From contig NZ_CP090095.1 of NCBI RefSeq assembly GCF_021391675.1, positions 3,663,501 to 3,727,500 of the forward strand: 64,000 bases of DNA, written 5' to 3'. The notes under the pieces were generated by a model. The model saw nothing but the letters and a program-made list of their open reading frames with translations. It made no database searches and was not told where the DNA came from. Made by a program: the position numbers and the translations under genes. Positions 37,756 through 47,499 of this stretch are shown here, one piece after another; within the stretch, counting starts at the first letter, position 1, and every line of letters begins with the position of its first letter. The stretch is from Neorhizobium galegae. Lineage in GTDB: Bacteria > Pseudomonadota > Alphaproteobacteria > Rhizobiales > Rhizobiaceae.

Positions 37756-38148
37756 CTGCTTCGTCCATCCCACGATCGGAATCTGTTCGAGCCTGGATGA
37801 TTGATTTGATTTGGCGGGACACGAGAGATCGGTCTCACAGTCGCGGCACACCGGACCCCTTTCCGGTATCGCTCGACTGTCAGATGGAAGATGAACAGAT
37901 CAGCTGTCAATGTTCGGAACCTGCGCGCTGCGCCGTTCCCATGTGTTTCGCCAGGTGCAATGGCGTATGCACGATCGCCAGCCCGACAAACATCCATGTC
38001 GAAAGTTCGTCGCTCCGGGAGGCATTGCCGCGGCAACGCCCCTGTCAGCGCTGACGTGGTTTTCTATCGTATCCCTTCACGCAGCTGCGAAGGCTCGACT
38101 TCGCAGCCGTGATATCTCGGGTCGGCCCGCCAACCGACCGGCGAACGG
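37756..38148. other. Intergenic region with hairpins between SGNH-type and LuxR genes
   Basis: Convergent intergenic stretch of 393 bases. It contains a perfect palindrome GTCAGCGCTGAC (38044-38055), a 9-bp stem GCTGCGAAG/CTTCGCAGC (38084-38092 and 38099-38107, 6-base loop), and a shorter GGTCGG/CCGACC stem near 38124-38143. The 9-bp hairpin probably ends transcription from one or both sides, although no T-run follows. No gene recognised. Confidence 0.5.
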
Positions 38149-38934
38149 TTAGTTGGCCGCTCCGTATGGGAAGAGGTCATTGAGTTTGTAGGCGACCTCG
38201 GTACGGTTCGTCGCTTTCAGCTTCTTCATGATGTTGCGGATATGGACCTTGACCGTGCTTTCCCGCAGATTGAGCTCGTAGGCGATGATCTTGTTGGCCT
38301 TGCCCTTGCGAAGGGCTTCGACCACCGCTTCCTGGCGCAGCGTGAACATTCCCGAGAGTGGCCGGTGTTCCGCCGCCGCCGTCGCAGCGCTGACCAGGTG
38401 CCGCATGGAGAGGACGCTGCTTGCCGGAACGAAAATCCCGCCGGCAACGGCCAGACCGATCGCTTCCACGCAGACGCCGATGCCGACGCAAGAGGGAATG
38501 AAACCTCGAGCCCCGTATTCCAACATTTTCACGACCTGGGCGAGGTCGTCGGAGTCGGAGAGCACGATGATCGGCGGCGACTTGAACTCGGTCGTCAATT
38601 TCGAGATGTCAGTAGCAAGTGCGGAATCGTCCGCCTTTCGGCCGCCTATATTGAACAGAACGGCCTGGACAGGCGGATAGAGATCTTTTTCTAGTTTCCA
38701 TTCCTCGATGGAGCCGACAGCGCAGACATCCATCTCGAGGCCACGCCCGATGAGGGCTTTGGCAAGGCATTCGCGATCAAGCGCTCTCGCGTCGATGATC
38801 ACAAGGCATCCGTCGTGGTTTGCTCCCTCACTGCCTCGATCATCTCTTTCGGCGAGCTTTGGGATGTCATTCATAATGCGAAAGGATTCTGCCACAGCAG
38901 GAGAACGGCTGTAGCCGCTTGGTGTGGAACTCAT
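38149..38934 (-). CDS. LuxR/NarL-type regulator with degenerate receiver domain
   Basis: DNA-binding transcription regulator. The 261-residue protein has an N-terminal receiver-like domain (about residues 42-165: CLVIIDARALDRECL, AVLFNIGG, PPIIVLSDSDD, YGARGFIPS) and a C-terminal LuxR helix-turn-helix (about 195-255: LRQEAVVEALRKGKANKIIA then STVKVHIRNIMKKLKATNRT). At the expected phosphoacceptor position there is Asn95 (LFNIGG) instead of Asp, and the conserved Lys after GARGF is absent, so phosphorylation control is unlikely. AGGGGG precedes ATG 38934. It lies downstream of the flippase and PKS genes on the same strand and may control this polysaccharide/PKS locus; that is inference. Confidence 0.82.
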   Translation of the reverse strand: MSSTPSGYSRSPAVAESFRIMNDIPKLAERDDRGSEGANHDGCLVIIDARALDRECLAKALIGRGLEMDVCAVGSIEEWKLEKDLYPPVQAVLFNIGGRKADDSALATDISKLTTEFKSPPIIVLSDSDDLAQVVKMLEYGARGFIPSCVGIGVCVEAIGLAVAGGIFVPASSVLSMRHLVSAATAAAEHRPLSGMFTLRQEAVVEALRKGKANKIIAYELNLRESTVKVHIRNIMKKLKATNRTEVAYKLNDLFPYGAAN

Positions 38935-39361
38935 CTTACCCCCTTACCTGAAGTCTAGGATCGATTGTCCCCCTCAGGAACCGCAACTATAAGTACGCCA
39001 ACAGACTGTCTTTACACCTTTCAACCTTTTATTAAGGTCAATATACAGCAGATACGTAATTTAGTCTATGCGCAAGTAAGCAGCTAGATAAAAATATTTA
39101 CCGGAGGGGGCGAGCTAAGTTCCGATAGGGAATTGGATATCTCCTTATAGTTAACGTGCACGTCAAAATGCTCCCATAAAACTCGATCCCGGCCCCGCCC
39201 ATGAACTTTCGGATACTTGACCTGGTCCGACGCAAAACGTCGTATTTCGGGACAACGACCGATGCGGCGTGGAAGCAACCGCCGTCCAGACATCTCGGCG
39301 CCAAATAATCGGCAGGCCGACATATAAAAATAGCAAAACTGGAAGTTTCTGGCAGCTTTTC
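38935..39361. promoter_or_regulatory. AT-rich region upstream of the LuxR-type regulator
   Basis: These 427 bases separate the leftward flippase and regulator genes and are markedly richer in A+T near 38985-39095. An inverted repeat ACCTT/AAGGT (39024-39028, 39034-39038) is present. The regulator promoter should lie here. No coding region was recognised. Confidence 0.45.
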
Positions 39362-40825
39362 TTAAAACAGCGGCCCAGCGTGGTGGAGAATGCCCGTCGC
39401 AAGAACTCCAGCCAGATACCCGACAGGCCAGGCCAACAACACACCCGCTTCATATAGGAAATTGTTGAGGCCGTGACGGTGATTGAAGTAAAGAATCGCC
39501 GGCAATACGGGCAGTCCGTAAAGTGCGGCCGCCCATACTGCGCCCTCGAAGCCGAACAAGTAATAACCCAGGGGCAGGCATGTAAAACTCGAGACCGCGC
39601 GAATGAAATTCATGACGGTCTGGTTACGCGGTTCATTGACGGCGAGATAGACCGCAGACAGGGGACCGAAACGCATGATGAGAAGGCTGAACGATAATAT
39701 CTGGATAATTGGAGCAGCATCTCGATAGCGATCATCATAGAGCGCTTCGATGATTGCCGTGCCGCTCGAATAGATCGCGCCCGCACTTCCGATGAAAACA
39801 AGATCCAGCGGCAATCGCATTTTCCAGAACATGGAGCCGAGCTGCTCCGGGCGTTCCCTTGCAATCCTGCCCAAGGCCGGCATTGCCACGTTTAAGAACA
39901 GCCGGCCACCGGCACCTTCCAGCATCGAGATAAGATTGAAGGCCAGGCTGTAGAAGCCGAGCATGACGGGGCTTGTCCATCCGGCGAGAAAGATACGATC
40001 TCCGTTGGCTGCTATCATCGTGAGGATGGACGACAGCATGATCCAGCGGCCAAACCGAACAAGATCCCTTATCGCCGCAGCTTCCCAGTAAAGGCTGTTG
40101 TGCCGACCCGGCAGCCATATGTGAGTAAGAATAGTGGTCGTCAACGCAGATAGAAGCGTTGCGGCGACGAACGACCAAATCGAGCCTGTGTGCCACGCAA
40201 GCGAGATCCCGACCGCCAGGCTGACGACCTGAGCCACTATCTCGATTAAGGTGACGCGCCCAAGATCGAGGTGCCGGAACGCAGTGATCAGTTTTGTGGA
40301 TTGCAGCCCCATGATCACGGTACAAAAAGACATTCCCATGATGATGGCTGGCAACGACGCGACCGTGTAGACCGATCCGGCTGGGAACAGGCCATACTCG
40401 GCTGCACGCCCGATCCCGATGGCAATCAGGACGCACGCAAACCAGATCAAGCAGCCGTGGATGATTTGCAGCGTCCATGCGGTGTCGAGATAGGACTGGT
40501 CGTCGCCAAACTGGCTCTGTATGGCCGCGGGCCTGAGCCCGAGATCGGACAACATGGCGACCGACACCTGAATCATGGTGGCGACGGCCATGATGCCGAA
40601 CATTTCCGGTATCAGCAGCCTTGTCAGCACCAGGTTGCTTGCGATGCGTACGACCTGCGAGAGGAGATACCCCATCATCGACCAACCTGCGGCCTGGATA
40701 AGGGTCGTGCGAAGACGCCGTTTCGGCGGCTGAACCGTCACGGGCAAAGCGTCGAGAGGCAACGGCTCCCTGGCGTGAGGGGAAGGCACCTGCTTCCAAT
40801 CCGAGGGAACGATTGCGTCAGTCAC
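39362..40825 (-). CDS. Polysaccharide flippase (PST/Wzx family)
   Basis: Inner-membrane exporter of lipid-linked oligosaccharides. The 487-residue protein has about twelve to fourteen hydrophobic segments. After a 45-residue cytoplasmic N-terminus it enters the family start SMMGYLLSQVVRIASNLVLT then RLLIPEMFGIMAVATM, the conserved PST motif, followed by LGLRPAAIQSQFGDDQSYLD. A GTG at 40825 is preferred because GGGGAG lies about seven bases upstream; the frame opens further to 40876. It follows the PKS 3' part by 126 bp on the same strand. It may serve the second polysaccharide; as exoT is absent from the exo cluster here, it could alternatively stand in for ExoT. Confidence 0.83.
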   Translation of the reverse strand: MTDAIVPSDWKQVPSPHAREPLPLDALPVTVQPPKRRLRTTLIQAAGWSMMGYLLSQVVRIASNLVLTRLLIPEMFGIMAVATMIQVSVAMLSDLGLRPAAIQSQFGDDQSYLDTAWTLQIIHGCLIWFACVLIAIGIGRAAEYGLFPAGSVYTVASLPAIIMGMSFCTVIMGLQSTKLITAFRHLDLGRVTLIEIVAQVVSLAVGISLAWHTGSIWSFVAATLLSALTTTILTHIWLPGRHNSLYWEAAAIRDLVRFGRWIMLSSILTMIAANGDRIFLAGWTSPVMLGFYSLAFNLISMLEGAGGRLFLNVAMPALGRIARERPEQLGSMFWKMRLPLDLVFIGSAGAIYSSGTAIIEALYDDRYRDAAPIIQILSFSLLIMRFGPLSAVYLAVNEPRNQTVMNFIRAVSSFTCLPLGYYLFGFEGAVWAAALYGLPVLPAILYFNHRHGLNNFLYEAGVLLAWPVGYLAGVLATGILHHAGPLF

Positions 40826-40951
40826 AGAAGACTCCCCGTTCTTTAAGAAGACTTTCCAGTTTAATGTTGAAGGCACGCAAGCAGCGTGCCCCCGGGCATG
40901 TCATGGCAATCGCGGAAACAGTATTTTCGAGATCCGGCCATCGTTCATCGG

Positions 40952-42874
40952 CTAAGCAATCTCGGCGACCCGGGCCGGCGCTCTGCTTTGAACTTTGGCC
41001 TCCATATCGGCAGTCCCATGGAGCGCAGCCGTGACACCGGAGGCTTCAAGGACAGCACGCATGTGCTCGGAGAGCACGCGAACATACGGATCGAGCACCA
41101 TGCTGTCGTGGTCTCCTGGCACTTCCGAGACCCGCAATTGCGGTACATGCCCCCCCCACCCATTGTCAGGCAGCAGCACATCGCGGTTCTGCTTCAGGTG
41201 ACGGCCGCCACCAAGGCTATAGAAGATATCGGGCTTGGGACGAAACAAAGTGACCTTGCCGGAATAAGCCCTGACATCATACCTGAGCAAGGCTCTCCTG
41301 AACGCCATCTCAATCCTGACATTGTTGAAATACTCAGGCGATTCACCTTGATGCTCCAACTCGAACTTGGCGCGCTGTTGCTCCTGATAGGCACGACGGT
41401 CTCTCAGATACGCGCCAACGAACCTCATCTTATGTCGGCGCATGTCCTGCAATTTCATGCTGATACGGTCGCGCAGGCCCAGCCCCGGCTGCCGCGGCAT
41501 GGGGGTGTCCAGCATGATCACCTGGGAAACCTCTTCTCCTGTATCTTGAAGCTGCCGGGCCATTTCGAAGGCGGTTATGCCGCCACCCGAATAACCGGCG
41601 AGAAGATAGGGTCCGCTGGGTTGCACCGTACGGATTTCGGCGATGTAGTCGGCCGCCATCTCCTCGAACGTCGCGTGCGGCTCGTGGTCGCCGTAAAGTC
41701 CGCGGGCCTGCAATCCGTAGACGGGCCTGTCCGCACCCATGGTCATTGCCAGATGGCGAAGGTTCAGGACATTGCCGAACATGCCGGCGCAGATGAACAG
41801 CGGGGTTGCTTTTGCATTCCTACCGGGGTTCATCAGGACCAGATGAACCGGTTTTGCCGTCGTCGTCGGCAGGCTCGCCGCGAGCTCGGATCCTGCGGCC
41901 TCGCCTCCATCCGGCAATTCCGCAGCGATACGCTCCGCGCATTGGGCGATCGTCGGCGCCTCGAACAGCGTCGATATCGGCAGGTCGAGCGCATATTGTT
42001 TCTTGATCATCCGGAACAGGCGAACCGCGATCAGCGAATGCCCGCCCATGTCGAAGAAACTGTCGTGGATGCCGACCTTGGCGATCCCGAGGAGCTCCCG
42101 CCAATAGCCGGCCAGCGTTTCCTCGATCGGATTGCGCGGCTCGACGAACTCGCTTTCGAGGTCCGGTCTCTCGAAATTGTCGCCGGACGGCGTCGCGGTT
42201 TCGGCAGAGGCGGCAATCCATTCGCGCAGAGTTTCGAGATCGATCGAACTGATGATCGGCTGAGGTTCGGATGTGCCGAGCGCGCGTTGCAGCGCCGAAA
42301 AACCTTCCGCCGGCAGGATACCGTTGCGCACCTGGGTGCCGAGCTTCAACATCGCCGGAGAAAGCGCGGCCGGCTTCGCTTTGGCAGCAGCCGGCGAGTC
42401 CGCCTGGGATGCGAGACCCAGCGCAAGATCGCTCTCCAGCCTGCGCATGACGAATTTTTCGGCTTCGAAAATGACGTTGCCGAGAGGATCGGTGATCGTC
42501 ACGTCGAAGGCCGCATAACCCTCGCCGAAATCGCTGCTGTCGGCGAGTTCCACGATACTGACGACCTCGGCCGGCAGGGGCATGTGGAGGACCACCCGGC
42601 CATAGGTTGCCGGCGCCCAAAGCGAGGTCTCTGCGTCGTAGTCCTTGGCAAGCTGCATGGCAAAGCCGGTCGCGATGTCGAGCAGGCCCGGATGCAGCAG
42701 GACGCCTTTCGCAAGATCGTCGGCAAAGATCGGGTCCAGTTTCAATTCCGCAACAGCCTTGCCGCGCCCCATCGCCATGGAGCGCAGGACGGCCCAGCGG
42801 GGGCCGAAGCGGATATGCTTCTCCTGAACTGCGCGAAGCGCGCTCCGCCTCCGGCGACCCGTGACCCGTCGCAC
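40952..42874 (-). CDS. Type I PKS, 3' part: DH (second half), ACP and thioesterase
   Basis: C-terminal portion of a polyketide synthase separated from its N-terminal part by an apparent frameshift near 42825. It contains the second hot-dog of a dehydratase (IRFGPRWAVL; catalytic Asp66 in LHPGLLDIATG), an acyl carrier domain with phosphopantetheine Ser280 in FFDMGGHSLIAVRLF, and a type I thioesterase (LLAGYSGGGITAFEMA, nucleophile Ser429; final His in VPGDHDSMV). The apparent GTG start at 42874 has no domain-boundary logic: the DH fold begins in the preceding frame. Without the upstream frame this piece has half a dehydratase. Release by the thioesterase would yield a free acid or transfer to an acceptor. 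Confidence 0.85.
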   Translation of the reverse strand: MRRVTGRRRRSALRAVQEKHIRFGPRWAVLRSMAMGRGKAVAELKLDPIFADDLAKGVLLHPGLLDIATGFAMQLAKDYDAETSLWAPATYGRVVLHMPLPAEVVSIVELADSSDFGEGYAAFDVTITDPLGNVIFEAEKFVMRRLESDLALGLASQADSPAAAKAKPAALSPAMLKLGTQVRNGILPAEGFSALQRALGTSEPQPIISSIDLETLREWIAASAETATPSGDNFERPDLESEFVEPRNPIEETLAGYWRELLGIAKVGIHDSFFDMGGHSLIAVRLFRMIKKQYALDLPISTLFEAPTIAQCAERIAAELPDGGEAAGSELAASLPTTTAKPVHLVLMNPGRNAKATPLFICAGMFGNVLNLRHLAMTMGADRPVYGLQARGLYGDHEPHATFEEMAADYIAEIRTVQPSGPYLLAGYSGGGITAFEMARQLQDTGEEVSQVIMLDTPMPRQPGLGLRDRISMKLQDMRRHKMRFVGAYLRDRRAYQEQQRAKFELEHQGESPEYFNNVRIEMAFRRALLRYDVRAYSGKVTLFRPKPDIFYSLGGGRHLKQNRDVLLPDNGWGGHVPQLRVSEVPGDHDSMVLDPYVRVLSEHMRAVLEASGVTAALHGTADMEAKVQSRAPARVAEIA

Positions 42875-45800
42875 TGAGAGGCGACAGCGGCGATGTCGAC
42901 CGTCGCGCGCCTCTGTTGCGCCTGCGGCTTGAGGATGGCTTCGGCGTGCTTGACGAACAGCGCATCCTCGCCATCCGCCGGGCCGGCCAGAACCACGATG
43001 CGAAAATGTTCCGCCGCCGGCTCCAACCGCACTCGAACGGCTTTCGTCTCGCCGTCATTGAAGGCAAGCGGCCTCAGGAATACGAGGTCCGCCACTTCCG
43101 CTTCGAACGGAAGCCCGTATTCCCGGGACGCCTGTGCAATCAGCTCCAGATAACCTGTACCCGGCATGACCGCCTGGCCGGAAAGCAGCCGATGTTCGTC
43201 GAGCATCCATTCCGTCTCGGGGCTGACCAGCGCCTCGAGCCAGGGCAATCCCGTCTCGTCCTCTTTCCAGTGCTGGAAGAACGGACCGGCAGCCGGCCCG
43301 GCAACCGGCTTGATCCACCCGCCGCCCTCGGAGGCGCCAAGCGCCCGTGCCGCAAGACCGACTTCATTCCAGACGCCCCAATGCAGCGCGACGGTGGCAC
43401 GGTCGGGGCGATGAGAACGGCTCTGCGCGAAGGCATTGAGATAGGCGTTCGCGGCGACGTAATCGACCTGCCCTGCCCGCACCACATCGGTGCTGGTGGA
43501 GGAAAACATCAGGAAGAAATCGAGGGCCACGGTTTCGAATGCCGCATCCAGCACAGTGGTGCCGAGCACTTTCGGCGTCAGGACCCTGTCGATGCTGTCG
43601 CGTGTCTTGGTCTGCATCAGGCCGTCATCAACCGTGCCGGCCGCATGGAAGACACCGTTGATTTCCCCGAACCGGGAGAGCGAGGTCTCGACCGCCCGGC
43701 TCATCTGCTCCGGATTGCCGACATCGCCGACCAGATAAAGAACTTCCGACCCCTTCTCCTCAAGCCTCCGGATTGCCGAAATCGCCCGCCGAACGACGCC
43801 ATGGCCGTGGGTGCGATCGTAGAATTCCCAGTTTTCCCGCGGCGGCACAACGGTGCGGCCGACTAGCACGATCCGCGCCCGGAACCGGCCGGCGAGTTCG
43901 TCGGCAAGCGCCAAAGCGACGTCGCTCAGGCCGCCGGAGAAGAAGTAGACGCCGCCCTCACGCAGTGTCGCCTGCTCGGACGATACATCTTTCAACGGCA
44001 GCCGCTGATGAACCTGCGACCAGCGCCGCCCTTTGCGGAAGGCGACGATTTCGGATCCCGGCTTGGCATGCAGATCTTCCCAGAGCTGCTCGATCAACGC
44101 CGCCGGCTCCGCGGGCTCCTTTTTCTCTACCCGCCCCATCAAGCGCCCGAAGGAGAACCGCTTGTTGTTCCGCTCGGTCTTGGGCGGCAGATCGATATCG
44201 ATCACCCTGACCGTGGCACCCGCCATCTCCTTCGGCAGGACCAGGCTAGGCCCCAGAACGGTGGCTTTTTCGGGATAGGGCAACGGCTCGCGCAAGACCT
44301 GCTGCATGCCGTTGGTGACGACGGTGAAATGCACGTCCGCAAGGCTGGCTGCATCCCCCAGAGCCTGGGCAAGATGCAGCATGCTGTCGAAACCGCATTC
44401 CTGGTTCCGATGGAAGAAATTCGAGCCGGGCCGGAAGGTCTCGGCCCGGGTCAGAAGCCACATATGCACGACACGCGACGGCAGGCCGCCATCACCGACA
44501 AGCCCGGCAATCAGGGCGTCATATCCGGCGCGGCCCAGTTCCGGGCAGAGCATGTAGTCCTCGGCGCTGCGGCGAATGAAAGCGTCGCCGAGGGAAACCG
44601 TTACCACACGGTGGCCGGCCGTCCTCAGCGCTTCGACCAGCTTCTGACCGACCCCGGCCTCGTCGAGGAAGAAGAGCCAGGATTGCGCCTCTTTCTCGGC
44701 GCCCAGCTCGTAATTCGCTAGCGTCTGCTTCCAAGAGGGGCGATAACCCCAGCGCTCGATATCGGGTTCCTTCGAAAGGACGGGCTCGGCGCTCTTGCCT
44801 CTCTCATTTGCTCCGGCGCGGTCTATGAAGAAGCGCTTGTGCTGGAACGGATAGGCCGGCAGCCGGACCCGGCGCGGCGAACGGTCCTGCCACAGGCGGT
44901 CGATATCGACCTCGAGCCCGGTCGCCCAGGCCCGCCCCACGGCGGAGAGGAAATGGAGCCGATCGTCGCCGGCCTCGTCGGGATGCGGCAGGCTGTTGAT
45001 CACCTGGTTTGCGGGGATCGACCCCTGCGCCTTCGTCAGTGACGACAGAACACGCCCGGGACCCACTTCAATATAGATACGTCCCGGTTCCGCCGAAAGC
45101 GCTGCCATGCCGTTCGCAAAATAAACGGTCGAACGAAGGTGACCGACCCAGTACATCGGATCGGTCGCCTCTTCGGCGCTCAACGGCAAGCCCGTACGGT
45201 TCGATAGGATCGGAATTGCCGGGGCGCGAAGAGTGATATCGCGCAGAAAAGCCTCGAATGCTCTCAGGATGGGTGTAACCAGCCGCGAATGGGCGGCGAT
45301 GTTGATCGGCACGCGCGTCGCATCAATGCCTTGCCTCGCCAGGAATTCCCGGAAGAGGTCGAGATCCTCGTTGAGGCCCGACACGACGCAAAGCGACGGC
45401 GCATTGACCGAAGCGATGTCGAGCGATGCCGGCAGCAGTTCGGAAAGCCGGTCGTGATCGAGGGGCACGCTCATCATGCCGCTGGGCCGAATAGTCTCGA
45501 ACAGCTTGCCCCGCAGATGCACCAGGTTGACGGCGTCCTTGAAGGACATCACGCCGGCAACACAGGCCGCGGCGTTCTCGCCCATGGAGTGGCCGATCAG
45601 CGCCTTCGGCTTCACGCCCCAATCCATCCATAGCCGGGCCAATCCGATCTCGGTGATCAGAATGGCAGGAAGTTGGAGCGAGGGGCGTAGGAAGGTTTTC
45701 GCAGCCGTCGCGGAGTTCTCGCCGAGCCACACCGTGCGGATCTCGTTTGCTGCGTCGACAGGCAGATGGGAAAGCCCCTCTTCGACGCTCCGCCGGAATG

Positions 45801-47499
45801 TCTGATCCTCCTCGTACAGCCGCTTGGCCATGCCGACATATTGAGCACCGCCGCCTGGAAACAGGAATATGGCGCCGGAATTGTTCGGCACGGGCTGATG
45901 AACGAAACCACGGCTGCCGGGGTTCGCAAGGACCGCGATGGCGTCCTCCCGACCACGGACGGCGACCACCATGCGGTGGTCGAAATGTTTGCGGCCATGC
46001 TGCAGCGTATAGCTGACGTCATCGAGCGAAAGGCCGGGCTGTCCGGAGATCGCCGAGCCGAGCCGCTCGGCCGCCTGATCGATCGTCTTGCGCTGGCGGG
46101 CCGAAAGGAAAAGCAGCATCGGATCGGAATCGGCGCCGATCTTTGCATTAGCCCCGGCTGCGTCGGCCACGTAACGGGTCGGCGCCTGCTCGATGATGGC
46201 ATGCGCATTGGTGCCGCCGACGCCGAGCGAGTTGACGGCCGCCCGGCGAGGGCCCGGCGCATGCGGCCACTTCACCAGCTTGTTGTTGACCCGGAACGGG
46301 CTCTTCTCGAAATCGATCGAGGGGTTGGGGCGTTCGAAGCCGAGCGTCGGCGGAATCTCACCCTCGTTGACGGCAAGCGTCGCCTTGATGAGACCGACGA
46401 CACCCGCGGCGGTATCGAGATGGCCAATATTGGATTTGACCGATCCGACATGGCAGAAGCCGGTCCGCTCGGTGCTCTGCCTGAAGGCCGCCGTCAGCGC
46501 CTCGATCTCGATCGGATCGCCGAGGAACGTGCCGGTGCCGTGGCACTCGACATATTGAATGGTGTCGGCATCGACGCCTGCGAGCCCTTGAGCCTCCAGA
46601 ACCGCCTCGGCCTGCCCGCTGACGCTCGGCGCGAGATAGCCAGCTTTGCTGTTGCCGTCATTGTTGACGGCCGTACCCTTGATCACGGCATGGATCACAT
46701 CGCCGTCGCGAAGAGCATCCGAAAGCCGGCGAAGCACGACCACCCCCACGCCGCTTCCGAAAACGGTCCCCGCCGCGCGATGATCGAAAGGCCGGCAGTG
46801 CCCGTCGGGCGAAAGGATCTCGCCTTCCTGGAACGTATAGCCGCGCCGATGCGGGAATTCGATCGTCACCCCGCCGGCAAGCGCCATGTCGCATTCGCCG
46901 GAGATCAGGCTCTGGCAGGCGTAATGCACCGCGACGAGCGACGTCGAGCAGGCGGTCTGCACATTGACGCTCGGGCCGCGCAGGTCGAACGTGAAAGAGG
47001 CTCGCGTCGCCAGAAAATCCTTGTCGTTGCCCGTGTGGCGCAACAGGAACATTCCCACCTGGTCGATCAGGTTGCGATTGCTGCAAACGTTGAAATAGAA
47101 ATAGCTGCCCATGCCGCAGCCGGCGAAAATACCGACCGGGCCGGGCTGATTGTTCGGCGTCCGGCCGGCGTCCTCCATGGCTTCCCAGGCGCATTCAAGG
47201 AAATGGCGGTGCTGGGGATCCATGATCGCCGCTTCCTTCGGGTTCAGGCCGAAGAACTCCGCGTCGAACATTTCCATGTCGGGAAGATCGGCGCCGCGGG
47301 GAACGTAGTTGGGGTGATGGAGCCGCTCGGGGTCCTCGCCTTCAGCGATCAGGTCCTCCGGCGAAAACGTCCGAACCGACTCTACGCCGTCTCGCAGGTT
47401 CTGCCAGAATTCCGAAACATTGCGTGCACCCGGCACTCTCAAAGCCATGCCGACGATTGCAATATCGCTGGCACAGACCTGGTTTGACCCCTCAAGCAT
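42742..47499 (-). CDS. Type I PKS, 5' part: KS-AT-KR and first half of DH (frameshifted)
   Basis: Modular polyketide synthase. From ATG 47499 (MLEGSNQVCASDIAIVGMAL): KS with Cys184 (TACSTS), His320 (HGTGT), His360 (NIGHLD); AT with Ser638 (IGHSMGE) and specificity segment IAAHS (734-738), neither the malonyl HAFH nor the methylmalonyl YASH type; KR with Tyr1347 (VDYVAANAYLNAF) but NADPH loop GGLSDVA where GGLGGIG is usual; DH first half with His1436 (DEHRLLSGQAVMPGTGY). After ARFAQF the frame leaves the expected DH sequence, which continues in the other frame as QEKHIRFGPRW. Divergent from the NRPS, 305 bp apart. Either a recent pseudogene or a sequencing error. Confidence 0.88.
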   Translation of the reverse strand: MLEGSNQVCASDIAIVGMALRVPGARNVSEFWQNLRDGVESVRTFSPEDLIAEGEDPERLHHPNYVPRGADLPDMEMFDAEFFGLNPKEAAIMDPQHRHFLECAWEAMEDAGRTPNNQPGPVGIFAGCGMGSYFYFNVCSNRNLIDQVGMFLLRHTGNDKDFLATRASFTFDLRGPSVNVQTACSTSLVAVHYACQSLISGECDMALAGGVTIEFPHRRGYTFQEGEILSPDGHCRPFDHRAAGTVFGSGVGVVVLRRLSDALRDGDVIHAVIKGTAVNNDGNSKAGYLAPSVSGQAEAVLEAQGLAGVDADTIQYVECHGTGTFLGDPIEIEALTAAFRQSTERTGFCHVGSVKSNIGHLDTAAGVVGLIKATLAVNEGEIPPTLGFERPNPSIDFEKSPFRVNNKLVKWPHAPGPRRAAVNSLGVGGTNAHAIIEQAPTRYVADAAGANAKIGADSDPMLLFLSARQRKTIDQAAERLGSAISGQPGLSLDDVSYTLQHGRKHFDHRMVVAVRGREDAIAVLANPGSRGFVHQPVPNNSGAIFLFPGGGAQYVGMAKRLYEEDQTFRRSVEEGLSHLPVDAANEIRTVWLGENSATAAKTFLRPSLQLPAILITEIGLARLWMDWGVKPKALIGHSMGENAAACVAGVMSFKDAVNLVHLRGKLFETIRPSGMMSVPLDHDRLSELLPASLDIASVNAPSLCVVSGLNEDLDLFREFLARQGIDATRVPINIAAHSRLVTPILRAFEAFLRDITLRAPAIPILSNRTGLPLSAEEATDPMYWVGHLRSTVYFANGMAALSAEPGRIYIEVGPGRVLSSLTKAQGSIPANQVINSLPHPDEAGDDRLHFLSAVGRAWATGLEVDIDRLWQDRSPRRVRLPAYPFQHKRFFIDRAGANERGKSAEPVLSKEPDIERWGYRPSWKQTLANYELGAEKEAQSWLFFLDEAGVGQKLVEALRTAGHRVVTVSLGDAFIRRSAEDYMLCPELGRAGYDALIAGLVGDGGLPSRVVHMWLLTRAETFRPGSNFFHRNQECGFDSMLHLAQALGDAASLADVHFTVVTNGMQQVLREPLPYPEKATVLGPSLVLPKEMAGATVRVIDIDLPPKTERNNKRFSFGRLMGRVEKKEPAEPAALIEQLWEDLHAKPGSEIVAFRKGRRWSQVHQRLPLKDVSSEQATLREGGVYFFSGGLSDVALALADELAGRFRARIVLVGRTVVPPRENWEFYDRTHGHGVVRRAISAIRRLEEKGSEVLYLVGDVGNPEQMSRAVETSLSRFGEINGVFHAAGTVDDGLMQTKTRDSIDRVLTPKVLGTTVLDAAFETVALDFFLMFSSTSTDVVRAGQVDYVAANAYLNAFAQSRSHRPDRATVALHWGVWNEVGLAARALGASEGGGWIKPVAGPAAGPFFQHWKEDETGLPWLEALVSPETEWMLDEHRLLSGQAVMPGTGYLELIAQASREYGLPFEAEVADLVFLRPLAFNDGETKAVRVRLEPAAEHFRIVVLAGPADGEDALFVKHAEAILKPQAQQRRATVDIAAVASQCDGSRVAGGGARFAQFRRSISASAPAGPSCAPWRWGAARLLRN

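Noticed and set aside
45766-47487. 573-codon rightward open frame opposite the PKS KS-AT region
   Set aside because: KS and AT active-site motifs on the leftward strand are unambiguous; this frame is a codon-bias shadow.
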